Translations under genes and position numbers: made by a program
Shown: in pieces, positions 1-8,157 of the stretch
Layout of the letters: each line of letters opens with the position of its first letter
Position numbering within the stretch: the first letter of the stretch is position 1
The notes under the pieces: model-generated
What the model was told of the DNA's origin: nothing
What the model saw: the letters and a program-made list of their open reading frames with translations, nothing else
Database searches by the model: none
Source: Anaerolineae bacterium
GTDB lineage: Bacteria; Chloroflexota; Anaerolineae; B4-G1
Length of the DNA stretch: 12,821 nt
Assembly: GCA_030612185.1 (NCBI GenBank)
Contig: JAUWOI010000070.1
Span: 1 to 12,821 of the forward strand
Direction of reading: 5' to 3'

Positions 1-343
1 CTACAGGGAGTAGGATGAGACAGTTAAGGGGTACCTATGGTATATCTTCGACCTCTGGTTGAACGGGTATGTCGCCTGCAGTGTTTATACACCCGTTATT
101 TGATTTTGGCAAGCCGGCGAATTGCCTCATTAGAGAAGAGATCTTTCAAGAGATATTTCATTCTCCAGCGCAATAGCCGGGCTGGCCGGTGGTAACGATA
201 ACGTGGGGTGCTGGGAAATTGATGCTATATCTCTGGTGGTTGCATTTTAGGCAATTTTAAACTTATTCACTACCAGGGAATAACCACTGCTTAGTAAGAT
301 TAATCATGGACGGGGATCTCGGCAAGAGGTAGTTAAACACTGT
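1..343. other. Upstream region without a clear gene
   Basis: No convincing gene was found here on either strand. The stretch looks richer in A+T than the rest of the window. On the minus strand a short open stretch (about 223 down to a TAA at 96-98) reads as a basic, Leu/Lys-rich tail that includes MKYLLKDLFSNEAIRRLAKIK-like sequence; it could be the last 40 residues of a broken gene, but it is closed by a stop upstream and I do not recognise it. No clear promoter for the following gene and no JUMPstart-type element was seen. Confidence 0.4.
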
Positions 344-1365
344 GTGTCACAGGGTGGGGGGGATGAAATGAGTTTACTTAGCCAAGTCCAGACTGGAATA
401 GGTTGGGTAGCGAGGCACAGAGTGCTGTCTATGACCATGAGGCTGCACAAGAAGTGGGCCGTTGCCATTTTGCCTGCCTTGGATACCTTGTGCATTGCGG
501 TGAGTTTTGCGCTGGCCTACTTCGTGTGTTTCCAGTGGCTACCCTACCACGCCGAGTTTTCAGCCGACTTCTACTGGCGACTGGTCTTCAGTTTGACTCC
601 TGTCTGGCTTATCATCTTCTCTATCTACCGCCTGTATGATGTTAACCTTCTTTTCGGTGGTGCCAAGGAATACGCCCACGTCGTGAACGCCTGCACCGTG
701 GGTCTGATGGCGGTAATTCTGTACAGTTTTCTGGACCACCGGGGCGGGCAGGACATCTCACGAGGGTGGCTCATTGTGGCCTGGGTACTCTCCATTGCCG
801 TTGTGGGCTCCACCCGCTTCTTGTACCGCCATCTCATTTACTGGATGCAGCGGCAGGGTCTTTTCCTGGACCACACACTAATCGTCGGGGCAAACGAGGA
901 AGGCAAAGCCATTGCCAAGCAGTTGCAGGCGTCCCGCACGGCCGGTGTTCGACTGCTCGGCTTCGTGGACGACAATCTCAGGCCAGGGAGCAGGGTGGAT
1001 GGCCTTCCTGTCCTGGGGCGACGCGATTCTCTGGAAGCGCTCGTCCGGCAGTTGCAGATAGACGAACTGATTGTAGCCCCCACGGCTCTGGGCCATGAGG
1101 CACTGCTGGAAATCTACCGCACCTTGGGAATGAAGGACGGCGTACGAGTCAGGCTGTTCCCCGGATTATACGAGCCCTTCACTACCGGCATGCAGGACAA
1201 AGAAGTGGGCTGTATCCCTCTGATGAGCCTCAACAAGTTGCGCATCACGAGGATGGAGGCGTTCCTGAAGACTATCGTCAGACGAGTCTGGATGAATTGC
1301 CGCAACTCTTTAATGTGGTGTTGGGCCAGATGAGCCTGGTGGGGCCGCATTCGATTTGTAATTGA
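344..1365 (+). pseudogene. Polyprenyl-phosphate sugar phosphotransferase, catalytic core deleted
   Basis: The intact family (WcaJ/ExoY-like initiating transferases) moves a sugar phosphate from a nucleotide sugar to undecaprenyl phosphate at the inner membrane, starting repeat-unit synthesis. Seen here: several hydrophobic segments in the first about 160 residues, then a Rossmann-like CoA-binding-type domain (HTLIVGANEEGKAIAKQL, then LLGFVDDN and LPVLGRRDSLEALV), ending at RMEAFLKT near 1273. The family would continue there with a membrane helix and the catalytic domain. Instead, in another frame (1276-1365), the sequence encodes [14 protein letters not shown] followed by GQMSLVGPH and a stop, which is the conserved late part of the catalytic domain. 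So roughly a hundred or more residues plus one frame are missing, and the normal C-terminus is also lost. The main frame continues 20 codons further and stops at 1331-1333. Start GTG 344 or, better, ATG 368. Not expected to be catalytically active. Confidence 0.8.
1276..1365 (+). pseudogene. Out-of-frame remnant of sugar-transferase catalytic domain
   Basis: These 29 codons read [29 protein letters not shown] and stop at TGA 1363-1365. The DELPQLFNV...GxMSLVGPR block is a hallmark of the bacterial sugar transferase domain. It lies one frame away from the upstream gene, which shows that the two belonged together before a deletion. The stop overlaps the possible TTG start (1362) of the next gene. 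Confidence 0.8.
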
Positions 1366-1376
1366 TAGGATGTGTC

Positions 1377-2462
1377 ATGATCATTGTATCCAGAGCACCG
1401 GTTCGGATTAGTCTTGGGGGAGACGGGACCGACTTGCCTCCCTACTACGAGCGTTATGGGGGGCTGGTCGTGAGCGCGGCCATAAACCATTATGTTTATA
1501 CGATTCTCTCACCAGCCAAGGATGTCTCTCTTCAGATCATCTCCGCCGATTATCGTACTATGGTACAGAGACCCATCTGCGAGGACCTTATCTGGGACGG
1601 AGATCTTTCTCTGCCCAAGGCGGTCGTAAACCATTTTGATGTGCGAGATGGAGTGACCGTCTTCCTGGCTTCCCAGATACCACCGGGCACGGGCCTGGGA
1701 TCCTCGGGCAGCGTGGCTGTCTCCATGATCAAAGCACTGGCCTTCTGGTGTGGGCTGGATCTGGGCCCTACCGAGGTAGCAGAACTGGCTTGCTTCATCG
1801 AAATCGGGAAGATGGGTATGCCTGTTGGCAAGCAAGACCCATACGCATCCGCGTTCGGAGGACTGAATTATATAACCTTTACGAAAGAAGGCGTTTCTGT
1901 TGAACCTCTGGACCTTCCGCTCAACATCTGGCAATCTCTTCAAAGGCGCTTGATGCTGTTCTTCACCGGCACTTCACACACCTCTTCTACTATCCTGCGG
2001 CATCAGACGAACGCCAGCCAGCAAGGAAACCCTGCTGTCATCAAACGGCTGCACACGATCAAGGAACTGGGTTTGGCCATCAAGGCCGCTCTCGAGCGGG
2101 GTAATCTGCAGGAATTCGGCGAACTTCTACATCAATCGTGGTTGAACAAGCGGGAACTATCGGAGAATGTCACCAATCCATTCATTGACAAATCCTATAC
2201 CGCTGCCCTTGAACATGGAGCGATTGGGGGCAAGATCACGGGCGCTGGAGGTGGGGGATTCATGTTGCTTTACTGTCCAGAGGAGCGACAGGAGGCCGTC
2301 ACCGAGGCATTGGAGCGCTTGGGGCTTCAGCGGCGGGACTTCGCTTTCGATATGGAAGGAGTGCAGGTCATGCAAGCTGTTCCATGGCAAAGATCGCCTT
2401 ACTCATTGGAGAGGCATATGGCTTCTGTTACCAGGCCCAGGGAGGCCTGGGTCAGTGCATAG
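1377..2462 (+). CDS. hddA: GHMP sugar kinase, D-glycero-D-manno-heptose 7-phosphate kinase type
   Basis: Predicted cytoplasmic kinase that phosphorylates C1 of D-glycero-alpha-D-manno-heptose 7-phosphate, a step toward GDP-heptose for surface glycans. With ATG 1377 the protein has 361 residues and begins MIIVSRAPVRISLGGDGTDL, the family N-terminal motif. The ATP-binding GHMP motif 2 is PPGTGLGSSGS at residues 102-112, and motif 3 is GGKITGAGGGGF at about 284-295. An in-frame TTG at 1362 adds five residues but the family usually begins at the chosen ATG. No strong ribosome binding site is visible. The gene starts 11 bases after the remnant sugar-transferase stop and is followed 32 bases later by a GmhB-like phosphatase, as expected for a heptose pathway pair. 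Substrate choice within the GHMP family is inferred from the N-terminal signature and this neighbour; a fucose-type or other sugar kinase is possible. Confidence 0.85.
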   Translation: MIIVSRAPVRISLGGDGTDLPPYYERYGGLVVSAAINHYVYTILSPAKDVSLQIISADYRTMVQRPICEDLIWDGDLSLPKAVVNHFDVRDGVTVFLASQIPPGTGLGSSGSVAVSMIKALAFWCGLDLGPTEVAELACFIEIGKMGMPVGKQDPYASAFGGLNYITFTKEGVSVEPLDLPLNIWQSLQRRLMLFFTGTSHTSSTILRHQTNASQQGNPAVIKRLHTIKELGLAIKAALERGNLQEFGELLHQSWLNKRELSENVTNPFIDKSYTAALEHGAIGGKITGAGGGGFMLLYCPEERQEAVTEALERLGLQRRDFAFDMEGVQVMQAVPWQRSPYSLERHMASVTRPREAWVSA

Positions 2463-2494
2463 ATGATGTACATTGTACATAAGGGGGTGATAAA

Positions 2495-3061
2495 GTGAAA
2501 GCAGTATTCATTGATCGTGATGGGGTGATCTGCCACAATCGGGGCGACCACGTGAAGAGTTGGGCGGAATTCGAGTTCCAGTCAGGAGCGCGAGAGAGCC
2601 TGACTCGACTGGCGCAGTTGGATGTGCTCATCGTTGTGATTACCAACCAGGCCATCATCAACCGTGGGATGGTCCCTGTCCGGACAGTGGAGCACATACA
2701 CCGGCAAATGGTGAAGGAGATCGAGAAGGCTGGGGGAAGAGTCGATCAGGTGCTGTATCGTCCCCATGGGTCAGACGAGCATTGTGCCTGTCGCGAGCCA
2801 CAGCCGGGCTTGCTCAAGCAAGTCTCTCGCGAGATGGGAGTTGACTTAGCACAATCATATCTCATCGGTGATGTTTATGCAGACATCCAGGCAGGAGAGA
2901 CGGTGGGTTGCCGCTGCTTTCTCGTGTTGACTGGACGCGGGCGCAACGAACTGCGGCGATGTTTGCTCCAGGGCCAAAACGGGTTTCGAGTGTCTTCTGA
3001 TCTCGAAAGTGCGGTGGATACGATCTTGCGGGAGGAGGGCGTCGGCAGTATTGGTGGATAG
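2495..3061 (+). CDS. gmhB: D-glycero-D-manno-heptose 1,7-bisphosphate 7-phosphatase (HAD family)
   Basis: Predicted cytoplasmic phosphatase that removes the C7 phosphate after the upstream kinase has acted. GTG start 2495 follows a clear AAGGGGGTGA ribosome binding site; 188 residues is the usual length. HAD motif I is FIDRDGV with nucleophile D7 and acid D9; motif II includes TNQ at 50-52; motif IV is GDVYADIQAG with D126 and D130. The zinc-loop region reads YRPHGSDEHCACREPQPG (88-105): H91, C97 and C99 match ligands known in E. coli GmhB, but the first Cys of the CPH pattern is Arg89 here and the loop is shortened; H96 might substitute. It probably forms one transcript with the kinase. A HisB-like histidinol phosphatase is the main alternative, less likely given the neighbour. 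Confidence 0.82.
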   Translation: MKAVFIDRDGVICHNRGDHVKSWAEFEFQSGARESLTRLAQLDVLIVVITNQAIINRGMVPVRTVEHIHRQMVKEIEKAGGRVDQVLYRPHGSDEHCACREPQPGLLKQVSREMGVDLAQSYLIGDVYADIQAGETVGCRCFLVLTGRGRNELRRCLLQGQNGFRVSSDLESAVDTILREEGVGSIGG

Positions 3062-3103
3062 GAGATCGAGTCGTAAGAGTCGCATCCATAGTACACACTG
3101 CCA

Positions 3104-3154
3104 ATCGAGGCTTTGGATGGGCCAGCAAGCATTGGCTACCACCAAAGCCTCGAT
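3104..3154. repeat. Long imperfect inverted repeat (hairpin)
   Basis: ATCGAGGCTTTGG at 3104-3116 pairs perfectly with CCAAAGCCTCGAT at 3142-3154. Pairing continues inward imperfectly, with GGCCA (3120-3124 region) against TGGCT, leaving a small loop around GCAAGCAT. No run of T follows, so it does not look like a rho-independent terminator. It could be a small mobile palindromic element or a folded RNA element between gmhB and the next gene. Confidence 0.7.
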
Positions 3155-3406
3155 GAACATTATTAGGAATGGTGCCAAAGCCCTTATCGAAGTACAAACG
3201 CGTGATTTTCAGGCCCAGAATTCGTCAACGACGGAGTGAAGCCGCTGCCAAACAGCCCTATGTGGAATCATAGGGATATGTAACCTGACGGAAGGGCGTC
3301 CTATAGATGCCGAACTCTTGAACTGGTATACCATCTGCCTGTGGAGGACTTTCCTGGCCGTCCAGTCCCGGACATCGGTGCGGTGAAGATGTGTGTTGGA
3401 TAGGCG

Positions 3407-3439
3407 GTGCAGATTGCAGACTGCAGAAGGAATTGCAGA
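3407..3439 (+). repeat. Heptamer short tandem repeat, TGCAGA type
   Basis: Three contiguous 7-base units (GTGCAGA, TTGCAGA, CTGCAGA; 3407-3427), a 5-base break, and a fourth TTGCAGA unit (3433-3439). This resembles the short tandemly repeated heptamers described in cyanobacteria and also seen in Chloroflexota. It ends immediately before the GGAGGTG ribosome binding site of the next gene. Because the repeat region is open, an upstream GTG at 3407 could extend that gene, but this would add only repeat-encoded residues. Confidence 0.6.
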
Positions 3440-3451
3440 AGGAGGTGCATC

Positions 3452-4456
3452 TTGAAAAGGTGTACGCGTTGCATCTTGCCAGAGACTTTCCCAGGTATCA
3501 AGTTCGATGAAGCGGGTGTGTGCAATTACTGTCTCGCTTTCGCGGATGCTTTTCAGAAGCAGGAGAGCCTGAAGCAAAGGCTCCGGCAAGAGTTTCACCA
3601 CATTCTGGAGCAGGTGCGCGGCCAGAACTCGTATGACTGCCTGATGAGTTGGAGTGGGGGCAAGGATAGCACCTATACGCTCATGCTGCTCAAGCAGGAC
3701 TACGATCTGGACATCCTGGCTTTTACCTTCGACATGGGCTTTACCTCCCCAACAGCCTTCAGCAACATGCGGCGGGTGTCGGAGAACCTGGGCGTGGATC
3801 ACATCATCATCAAGCCGCGTTTCGATTTGTTGAGGCAAGTGTTTGTTGCCTCCACGGCTCGCGACATGTACCCCGCTAAGGCCCTGCATCGAGCCAGCAA
3901 TATCTGTACCTCTTGTATGGGGATGGCCAAGGGCATCGCTCTGCGGATGGCTATTGAGAAGAGAATCCCCATCATCGCCTACGGCTGGTCGCCGGGTCAG
4001 GCTCCCCTGACCTCGTCCATTTTCAAGACCAACCCCCAGATGATGCGGGCCATGCTGTCGGCGACGATCGTTCCGCTCCATAAGGTGGTTGGAGATGGTA
4101 TCGCGCCCTACTTTCCGGCCGAGCGTCACTTCGGTGACGCGACGCGGTTCCCCTACAACATCTCGCCGTTGGCCTTCCTGGACTACGACGAGGACGCGGC
4201 CTACACGCGCATCCAGGAACCGGGATGGGAATGCCCCGGCGACACCGATCCCAACTCGACTAACTGCCTGCTCAATGCGTTCGCCAACGAGGTTCATAAG
4301 CGGCACATGGGTTACCATCCCTACGTGCTGGAACTGGCGAATCTGGTGCGTGGTGGGTACCTGGACCGGGAGGAGGCGCTGAGACGGCTGGGGACGCCAC
4401 CTGACCCGGTAGTGCTGACAGCGGTGAGGGCCAAACTGGGGTTGTTGCCTTACTGA
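3452..4456 (+). CDS. PP-loop ATPase, N-acetyl-sugar amidotransferase-like
   Basis: Probably activates a sugar or related substrate by adenylation and replaces a group with nitrogen, as in the WbpG/PseA-like amidotransferases of surface-glycan clusters; the substrate is not known. TTG 3452 is chosen because GGAGGTG lies five bases upstream and the protein then begins MKRCTRCILPETFPGIKF, the family start. It has 334 residues. Zinc-type cysteine pairs are at C4/C7 and C24/C27 (GVCNYC), and the PP-loop SGGKDST is at 68-74. A further pair, ICTSCMG, lies near residue 155. After it comes YGWSPGQAP, likely substrate pocket. A glutaminase partner (HisH-like) normally works with this family but none is seen in the window. 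The stop region is fused to a glycosyltransferase remnant. Alternative names such as ExsB/QueC-like or tRNA-thiolation-like ATPase cannot be excluded. Confidence 0.7.
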   Translation: MKRCTRCILPETFPGIKFDEAGVCNYCLAFADAFQKQESLKQRLRQEFHHILEQVRGQNSYDCLMSWSGGKDSTYTLMLLKQDYDLDILAFTFDMGFTSPTAFSNMRRVSENLGVDHIIIKPRFDLLRQVFVASTARDMYPAKALHRASNICTSCMGMAKGIALRMAIEKRIPIIAYGWSPGQAPLTSSIFKTNPQMMRAMLSATIVPLHKVVGDGIAPYFPAERHFGDATRFPYNISPLAFLDYDEDAAYTRIQEPGWECPGDTDPNSTNCLLNAFANEVHKRHMGYHPYVLELANLVRGGYLDREEALRRLGTPPDPVVLTAVRAKLGLLPY

Positions 4457-4662
4457 CCGCCAGTACATCGGTAGAAGAGCAGGTACAGGCCAAGCATCTG
4501 CGGTCATACTGCCGCCGGGTGGATGTCTTGCCTGTTCCAAAGTGGCGCTCGCTGCTAGACTGTGCTCGGGTGTTGCCTTCGAGGGGGCCCTTGCAGCCCT
4601 ATGTACTGTTACTCCGCAGCGGTGGAGTGCCGCATCTCCCAGATCGTGCAGCCACAGCGTGT
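4450..4662 (+). pseudogene. Group 1 glycosyltransferase, internal fragment with frameshift
   Basis: From 4450 one frame reads LLTASTSVEEQVQAKHLR, then YCRRVDVLPVPKWRSLLDC and LPSRGPLQPYV (to about 4605); the next frame then continues YCYSAAVECRISQIVQPQR (4604 to about 4660). Together these match the early region of GT4-type glycosyltransferases, where a sugar-nucleotide-binding-type fold has the pattern LxxYCRRVEVVPLP...PLQ..YYxSxxM...I..I. The usual N-terminal GG-containing start and the whole C-terminal half are missing, and there is a one-base frame change near 4604. The fragment begins inside the last two codons of the preceding gene, so the join is a recombination scar. Not expected to make a functional protein. 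Confidence 0.65.
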
Positions 4663-4736
4663 CTCAGCGCCTACCATTCCCACTGCTAGGTATCGATTCC
4701 GACAACGGCTCTGAGTCCATCAATAATCAGTTCTTG
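4663..4736 (+). mobile_element. Transposase remnant (DDE/rve type)
   Basis: Reads SQRLPFPLLGIDSDNGSES followed by INNQFL. The block LPFPLLGIDSDNGSEFIN is a well-known stretch around the second catalytic Asp of an integrase-type transposase group (IS481/ISNCY-like). Only about 25 codons remain, with Phe changed to Ser after the Glu, and no terminal inverted repeats were seen. It abuts the glycosyltransferase fragment directly, which suggests successive insertions and deletions. Confidence 0.6.
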
Positions 4737-4772
4737 CCTCCTGTCTGTTTATGGAGCGGGTGGCGCGCGCGT

Positions 4773-4801
4773 TTGGGCCAGACGTACAATTGTGGTACAA
4801 T
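4773..4801 (+). promoter_or_regulatory. Extended -10 promoter of the hsp20-lon operon
   Basis: TTGGGC (4773-4778) is a possible -35 and TGGTACAAT (4793-4801), with TACAAT at 4796-4801, a -10 with the TG extension; the spacer is 17 bases. GTACAATT occurs twice exactly 11 bases apart (4784-4791 and 4795-4802), about one helical turn, so either a second overlapping -10 or a paired protein-binding site is possible. No CIRCE-type operator (TTAGCACTC pairs) was seen. It lies about 34 bases before the hsp20 start. Confidence 0.55.
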
Positions 4802-4835
4802 TAGGGGGCGGATGTAACCTTTGTGGGAGGGTGGG

Positions 4836-5255
4836 ATGACAGGCAGACAGACAGGCGCGCGGCGGGGGTACGTCGGGGTCGAACGGCCGCTGGGCGAGGG
4901 ATGGATTGTTTACCGGCACACCTGTGCCTGGCAGCCCCCTACGGACGTCTACGAAGACGACGCGGGGTTGGTTGTGCAGGTTGAGATCGCGGGGATGCGG
5001 AGCGAGGATTTCTCGATCTCACTGGCAGGGCAGATGCTGGTCGTTGCTGGTGTGCGTACCGATTCGGCATCCAAACAGATGTATCATCAGATGGAGATTC
5101 GCTTTGGCGAATTCCGCGCTGAGGTTTACCTGCCCTGGTCGGTGGAGCCAGAGGACGTGGAGGCCAGTTACGAGGATGGCTTTTTGAAAGTGTGTCTTCC
5201 GCGCCCCATGGCGCAACGTGTGCCGGTCGTTGAAGTGGGCCGGGAGGAGGATTAA
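4836..5255 (+). CDS. hsp20: Hsp20/alpha-crystallin family small heat-shock protein
   Basis: Small ATP-independent chaperone that binds unfolding proteins and holds them for refolding or degradation, in the cytoplasm. With ATG 4836, preceded by GGGAGGGTGGG, it has 139 residues; a TTG at 4821 would add five. The alpha-crystallin domain spans about 30-130: [20 protein letters not shown] at the start, the central beta strands, and [13 protein letters not shown], the conserved GxLxVxLP motif. The short tail has VPVVEV, similar to the IxI anchor that mediates assembly. The N-terminal arm is short. It is first in the operon and is followed after 8 bases by lon, so unfolded clients and protease would be made together. 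Confidence 0.88.
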   Translation: MTGRQTGARRGYVGVERPLGEGWIVYRHTCAWQPPTDVYEDDAGLVVQVEIAGMRSEDFSISLAGQMLVVAGVRTDSASKQMYHQMEIRFGEFRAEVYLPWSVEPEDVEASYEDGFLKVCLPRPMAQRVPVVEVGREED

Positions 5256-5263
5256 GAGGGCAA

Positions 5264-7789
5264 ATGTCGGACAAGGAGAGAGAGGAAATAGGTGGGTTGG
5301 GATTGTTACATTTACTAGGTCGGCCGGTGGTCACGGGTGGACGCAGCGCTTCACCGGAGGAGGAGGAGGGGGGTGGGGTGATCCAGATTCCCTCGCAACT
5401 TCCGATTCTGCCGTTGCGGGGCATGGTTGTCTTTCCGATGACGTTAGTGCCAATCCGCGTTGGCCAGCCACGCTCTGTGCGGCTGATTGATGACGCAGTA
5501 GTCGGGAAGCGGCTCATCGGCCTCGTGGCCAGCCGTGACCCGGAACTGGAAACGCCGGGGCCGGACGACGTTTATCACATCGGGGCAATCGCGGCGGTTC
5601 ATCGTCTGTTCAAAGCGCCGGACGGGACGATCACGTTAATTGTGCAGGGGCTGTTGCGCATCCGGGTGGAAGAATTTGTCGGCGAGTTGCCCTATCTGAC
5701 GGCGCGTGTCTCTGCGGTCCCGGAGAATGTCGAGACATCGCTGGAGGTCGAGGCGCTGCAGCGAAGTATCGTGGAGGGCTTCCGTCGCCTGAGCGAGTTG
5801 ATGCCCGCGGTCTCTGAAGAGATGAGCGCGATGATCGTCAACATGGAAGATCCGTTACAACTCGTCTACGCTGTCGCCAATCTGATCAGGATTGACCTAG
5901 AGGATGCGCAACGGCTGTTGGAACTGGATAGCGTCACCGAGAAGTTACGCCTGCTGATGGGCTTGTTGACGAAGGAACTGGAGGTACTCGAACTGGGTCG
6001 CAAGATCCAGAGTGAGGCCCAGTCGGAGATGCAGAATACCCAGCGCGAATACTTCCTGCGCGAGCAAATGAAGGCCATCAAGAAGGAGTTGGGCGAGGCC
6101 GACGAGCAGCAGATGGAGGTGGAGGAGTTTCGCAAGAAGATTGAGGAAGGGGGGATGGCGGAGGAGGCGGAGAAAGAGGCCCGCCGCGAACTGGATCGGT
6201 TGAGCAAACTGCCCACTGTTGCCGCTGAGTACAGTGTCATTCGCACGTACCTGGATTGGCTGACCAGCCTGCCGTGGGACATCCAGAGCGAGGACAATCT
6301 GGATATCGCGCACGCCCGGCAGGTGCTCGACGAAGACCATTACGACCTGGACGATGTCAAGGAGCGCATCCTGGAATACCTGGCGGTGCGTAGACTGCGG
6401 GAGGAGCGCAAGGAGGAGTGGGAGCAGGAGGAGCCGGCCGACCTGATCCGGCGCGAGCGGGAGGGGGTCATCCTCTGTTTTGTCGGGCCACCCGGCACGG
6501 GCAAGACCAGCCTGGGGCAGTCTATTGCACTGGCGTTGGGACGTAAGTTTATCCGCCAGTCGCTGGGCGGCGTGCGCGACGAAGCGGAGATTCGTGGCCA
6601 CCGCCGTACCTACATCGGCGCGATGCCTGGTCGTATCATCCAGGCGTTGCGGCGGGTGGAATCCAGGAACCCGGTCTTCATGCTCGACGAAGTAGACAAA
6701 CTGGGGACGGACTTTCGAGGTGACCCGGCGGCCGCGCTACTTGAGGTGCTGGATCCAGAGCAGAACCGCGAGTTTCGCGATCATTACTTGGACGTGCCAT
6801 TTGATCTCTCCCGGGTGATGTTTATCACGACGGCCAATTGGCTCGATCCCATACCAGCGCCACTGCGGGACCGGATGGAGATTCTGGAACTTTCGGGCTA
6901 CACCGAGACGGAGAAGGTGCGTATTGCTCAGGGTTACCTCATTCCCCGCCAACTGCGAGAGAACGGCCTGCGGCCCAGTGAGTTGGATTTGACCGATGGT
7001 GCGCTGTGCAAGATCATCCGCGACTATACCCGCGAGGCCGGGGTGCGCAATCTGGAGCGGGAGATCGGGCGGGTCTGCCGGAAGGTGGTGACCCGCATCG
7101 CCGAGGGAGATACGGGGCCGGTGCGAGCAACAATGCGAGGTGTGCCCAAGTTCCTGGGCAAGCCGCGCTACTTCCCGGAGACGGCGCTGCGCACCCAGTT
7201 GCCAGGCGTCGCCACTGGCCTGGGCGTCACAATCGCTGGCGGCGACCTGATGTTTTTCGAGGCGACCAAGATGCCCGGCAGCAAGGGGTTCATGGTCACC
7301 GGGCAGTTAGGTGACGTGATGAAGGAATCGGCACAGGCGGCGCTCAGTTACGTGCGCTCCAAGGCCGGTGAACTGGGCATCTCCGAGGACTTCTTCGACA
7401 AGACCGACGTCCATCTGCACGTGCCGGAAGGTGCAGTGCCCAAGGACGGGCCGTCGGCCGGTGTCACTATGGCCACTGCGCTGGCATCACTACTTACCGG
7501 TCGCGCGGTGCGCGATGACGTAGGAATGACAGGGGAGATCACTCTGCGCGGCCAGGTGCTGCCTGTGGGTGGCATCAAGGAGAAGGTGCTGGCAGCCCAT
7601 CGGGCCGGCCTGGGGACCGTCATCCTGCCGAAGCAGAACGAAAAGGACCTGGATGACGTACCCAAAGAGGTGCGCAGAAGACTCAAGTTCGTTCTGGCCG
7701 AGCGAGTAGATGACGTATTCGAGGCCGCGCTGGGCCAGATAGGCGAGGGCGCTGTGGCTCTACAAATGGGAAGGCAGGCAGGGCAGTGA
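5264..7789 (+). CDS. lon: ATP-dependent protease La (Lon)
   Basis: Homohexameric cytoplasmic AAA+ protease that unfolds and degrades damaged and regulatory proteins. ATG 5264 follows GAGGG at 5256-5260; 841 residues, slightly longer than the E. coli enzyme because of an acidic/glycine-rich N-terminal stretch before the substrate-binding domain ([20 protein letters not shown], from about residue 50). A charged coiled-coil region lies near 230-320. The AAA module has Walker A GPPGTGKT at 408-415 and Walker [10 protein letters not shown] at 471-479. The protease domain shows DGPSAG with catalytic Ser731 and GGIKEKVL with Lys774, the usual 43-residue spacing of the Ser-Lys dyad. All key residues are intact. 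Its stop overlaps the next gene's start by 4 bp (GTGA). Confidence 0.97.
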   Translation: MSDKEREEIGGLGLLHLLGRPVVTGGRSASPEEEEGGGVIQIPSQLPILPLRGMVVFPMTLVPIRVGQPRSVRLIDDAVVGKRLIGLVASRDPELETPGPDDVYHIGAIAAVHRLFKAPDGTITLIVQGLLRIRVEEFVGELPYLTARVSAVPENVETSLEVEALQRSIVEGFRRLSELMPAVSEEMSAMIVNMEDPLQLVYAVANLIRIDLEDAQRLLELDSVTEKLRLLMGLLTKELEVLELGRKIQSEAQSEMQNTQREYFLREQMKAIKKELGEADEQQMEVEEFRKKIEEGGMAEEAEKEARRELDRLSKLPTVAAEYSVIRTYLDWLTSLPWDIQSEDNLDIAHARQVLDEDHYDLDDVKERILEYLAVRRLREERKEEWEQEEPADLIRREREGVILCFVGPPGTGKTSLGQSIALALGRKFIRQSLGGVRDEAEIRGHRRTYIGAMPGRIIQALRRVESRNPVFMLDEVDKLGTDFRGDPAAALLEVLDPEQNREFRDHYLDVPFDLSRVMFITTANWLDPIPAPLRDRMEILELSGYTETEKVRIAQGYLIPRQLRENGLRPSELDLTDGALCKIIRDYTREAGVRNLEREIGRVCRKVVTRIAEGDTGPVRATMRGVPKFLGKPRYFPETALRTQLPGVATGLGVTIAGGDLMFFEATKMPGSKGFMVTGQLGDVMKESAQAALSYVRSKAGELGISEDFFDKTDVHLHVPEGAVPKDGPSAGVTMATALASLLTGRAVRDDVGMTGEITLRGQVLPVGGIKEKVLAAHRAGLGTVILPKQNEKDLDDVPKEVRRRLKFVLAERVDDVFEAALGQIGEGAVALQMGRQAGQ

Positions 7790-8157
7790 GCACCGTTCTC
7801 GTGGTAGACGATGACCAAGTCTTCAGCAGGCTCCTACGAACAATACTCGAGTTGGAAGGGTACCAGGTGGCGGCTGTGACCTGTCGAGAGGACGTGGTGC
7901 CGGCGGTGCGCCAGGCAAGGCCTTCGCTTGTGCTGATGGACGTGCACGTCTCCCGTGGGGATACGCTCGGCGTGCTGCGTGAACTGCGGGCAGACGAGAC
8001 GTTAAAGACGATGCCAGTGGTGATGACCTCGGGTATGGACCGTTCCGATGAGTGTCTGGCTGCCGGGGCTGACACCTTTCTTCTCAAGCCTTTCCGCCCA
8101 TCCGAAGCACTGACAGTGATTGCAAATCTAATCAACAGACAGGACATAGACATATGA
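7786..8157 (+). CDS. Stand-alone response-regulator receiver domain protein
   Basis: CheY-like phospho-acceptor of 123 residues with no output domain. The acidic pocket D8-D9-D10 follows VLVV, the phosphorylation site is D52 (LVLMDVHV), the switch Ser/Thr is S82 in VVMTSGMD, and the conserved Lys is K101 in LLKPF. GTG 7786 overlaps the lon stop and the gene's own ATGA overlaps the next start, so its translation is coupled on both sides. No histidine kinase is encoded in the window, so the phosphodonor must come from elsewhere. It may control the next protein by binding, or Lon by an adaptor-like role; that is inference. Confidence 0.9.
   Translation: MSTVLVVDDDQVFSRLLRTILELEGYQVAAVTCREDVVPAVRQARPSLVLMDVHVSRGDTLGVLRELRADETLKTMPVVMTSGMDRSDECLAAGADTFLLKPFRPSEALTVIANLINRQDIDI

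Larger units (their letters stand above)
3062..3451 (+). other. Intergenic gap with hairpins and heptamer repeat
   Basis: About 390 bases with no gene I can name. Contents, left to right: a long inverted repeat at 3104-3154, a small 7-bp inverted repeat (CCCTATG at 3256-3262, CATAGGG at 3269-3275), and TGCAGA-type heptamers at 3407-3439 leading into the ribosome binding site of the next gene. Short open stretches in all frames may be relics of a lost gene, but none carries a motif I recognise. Confidence 0.5.
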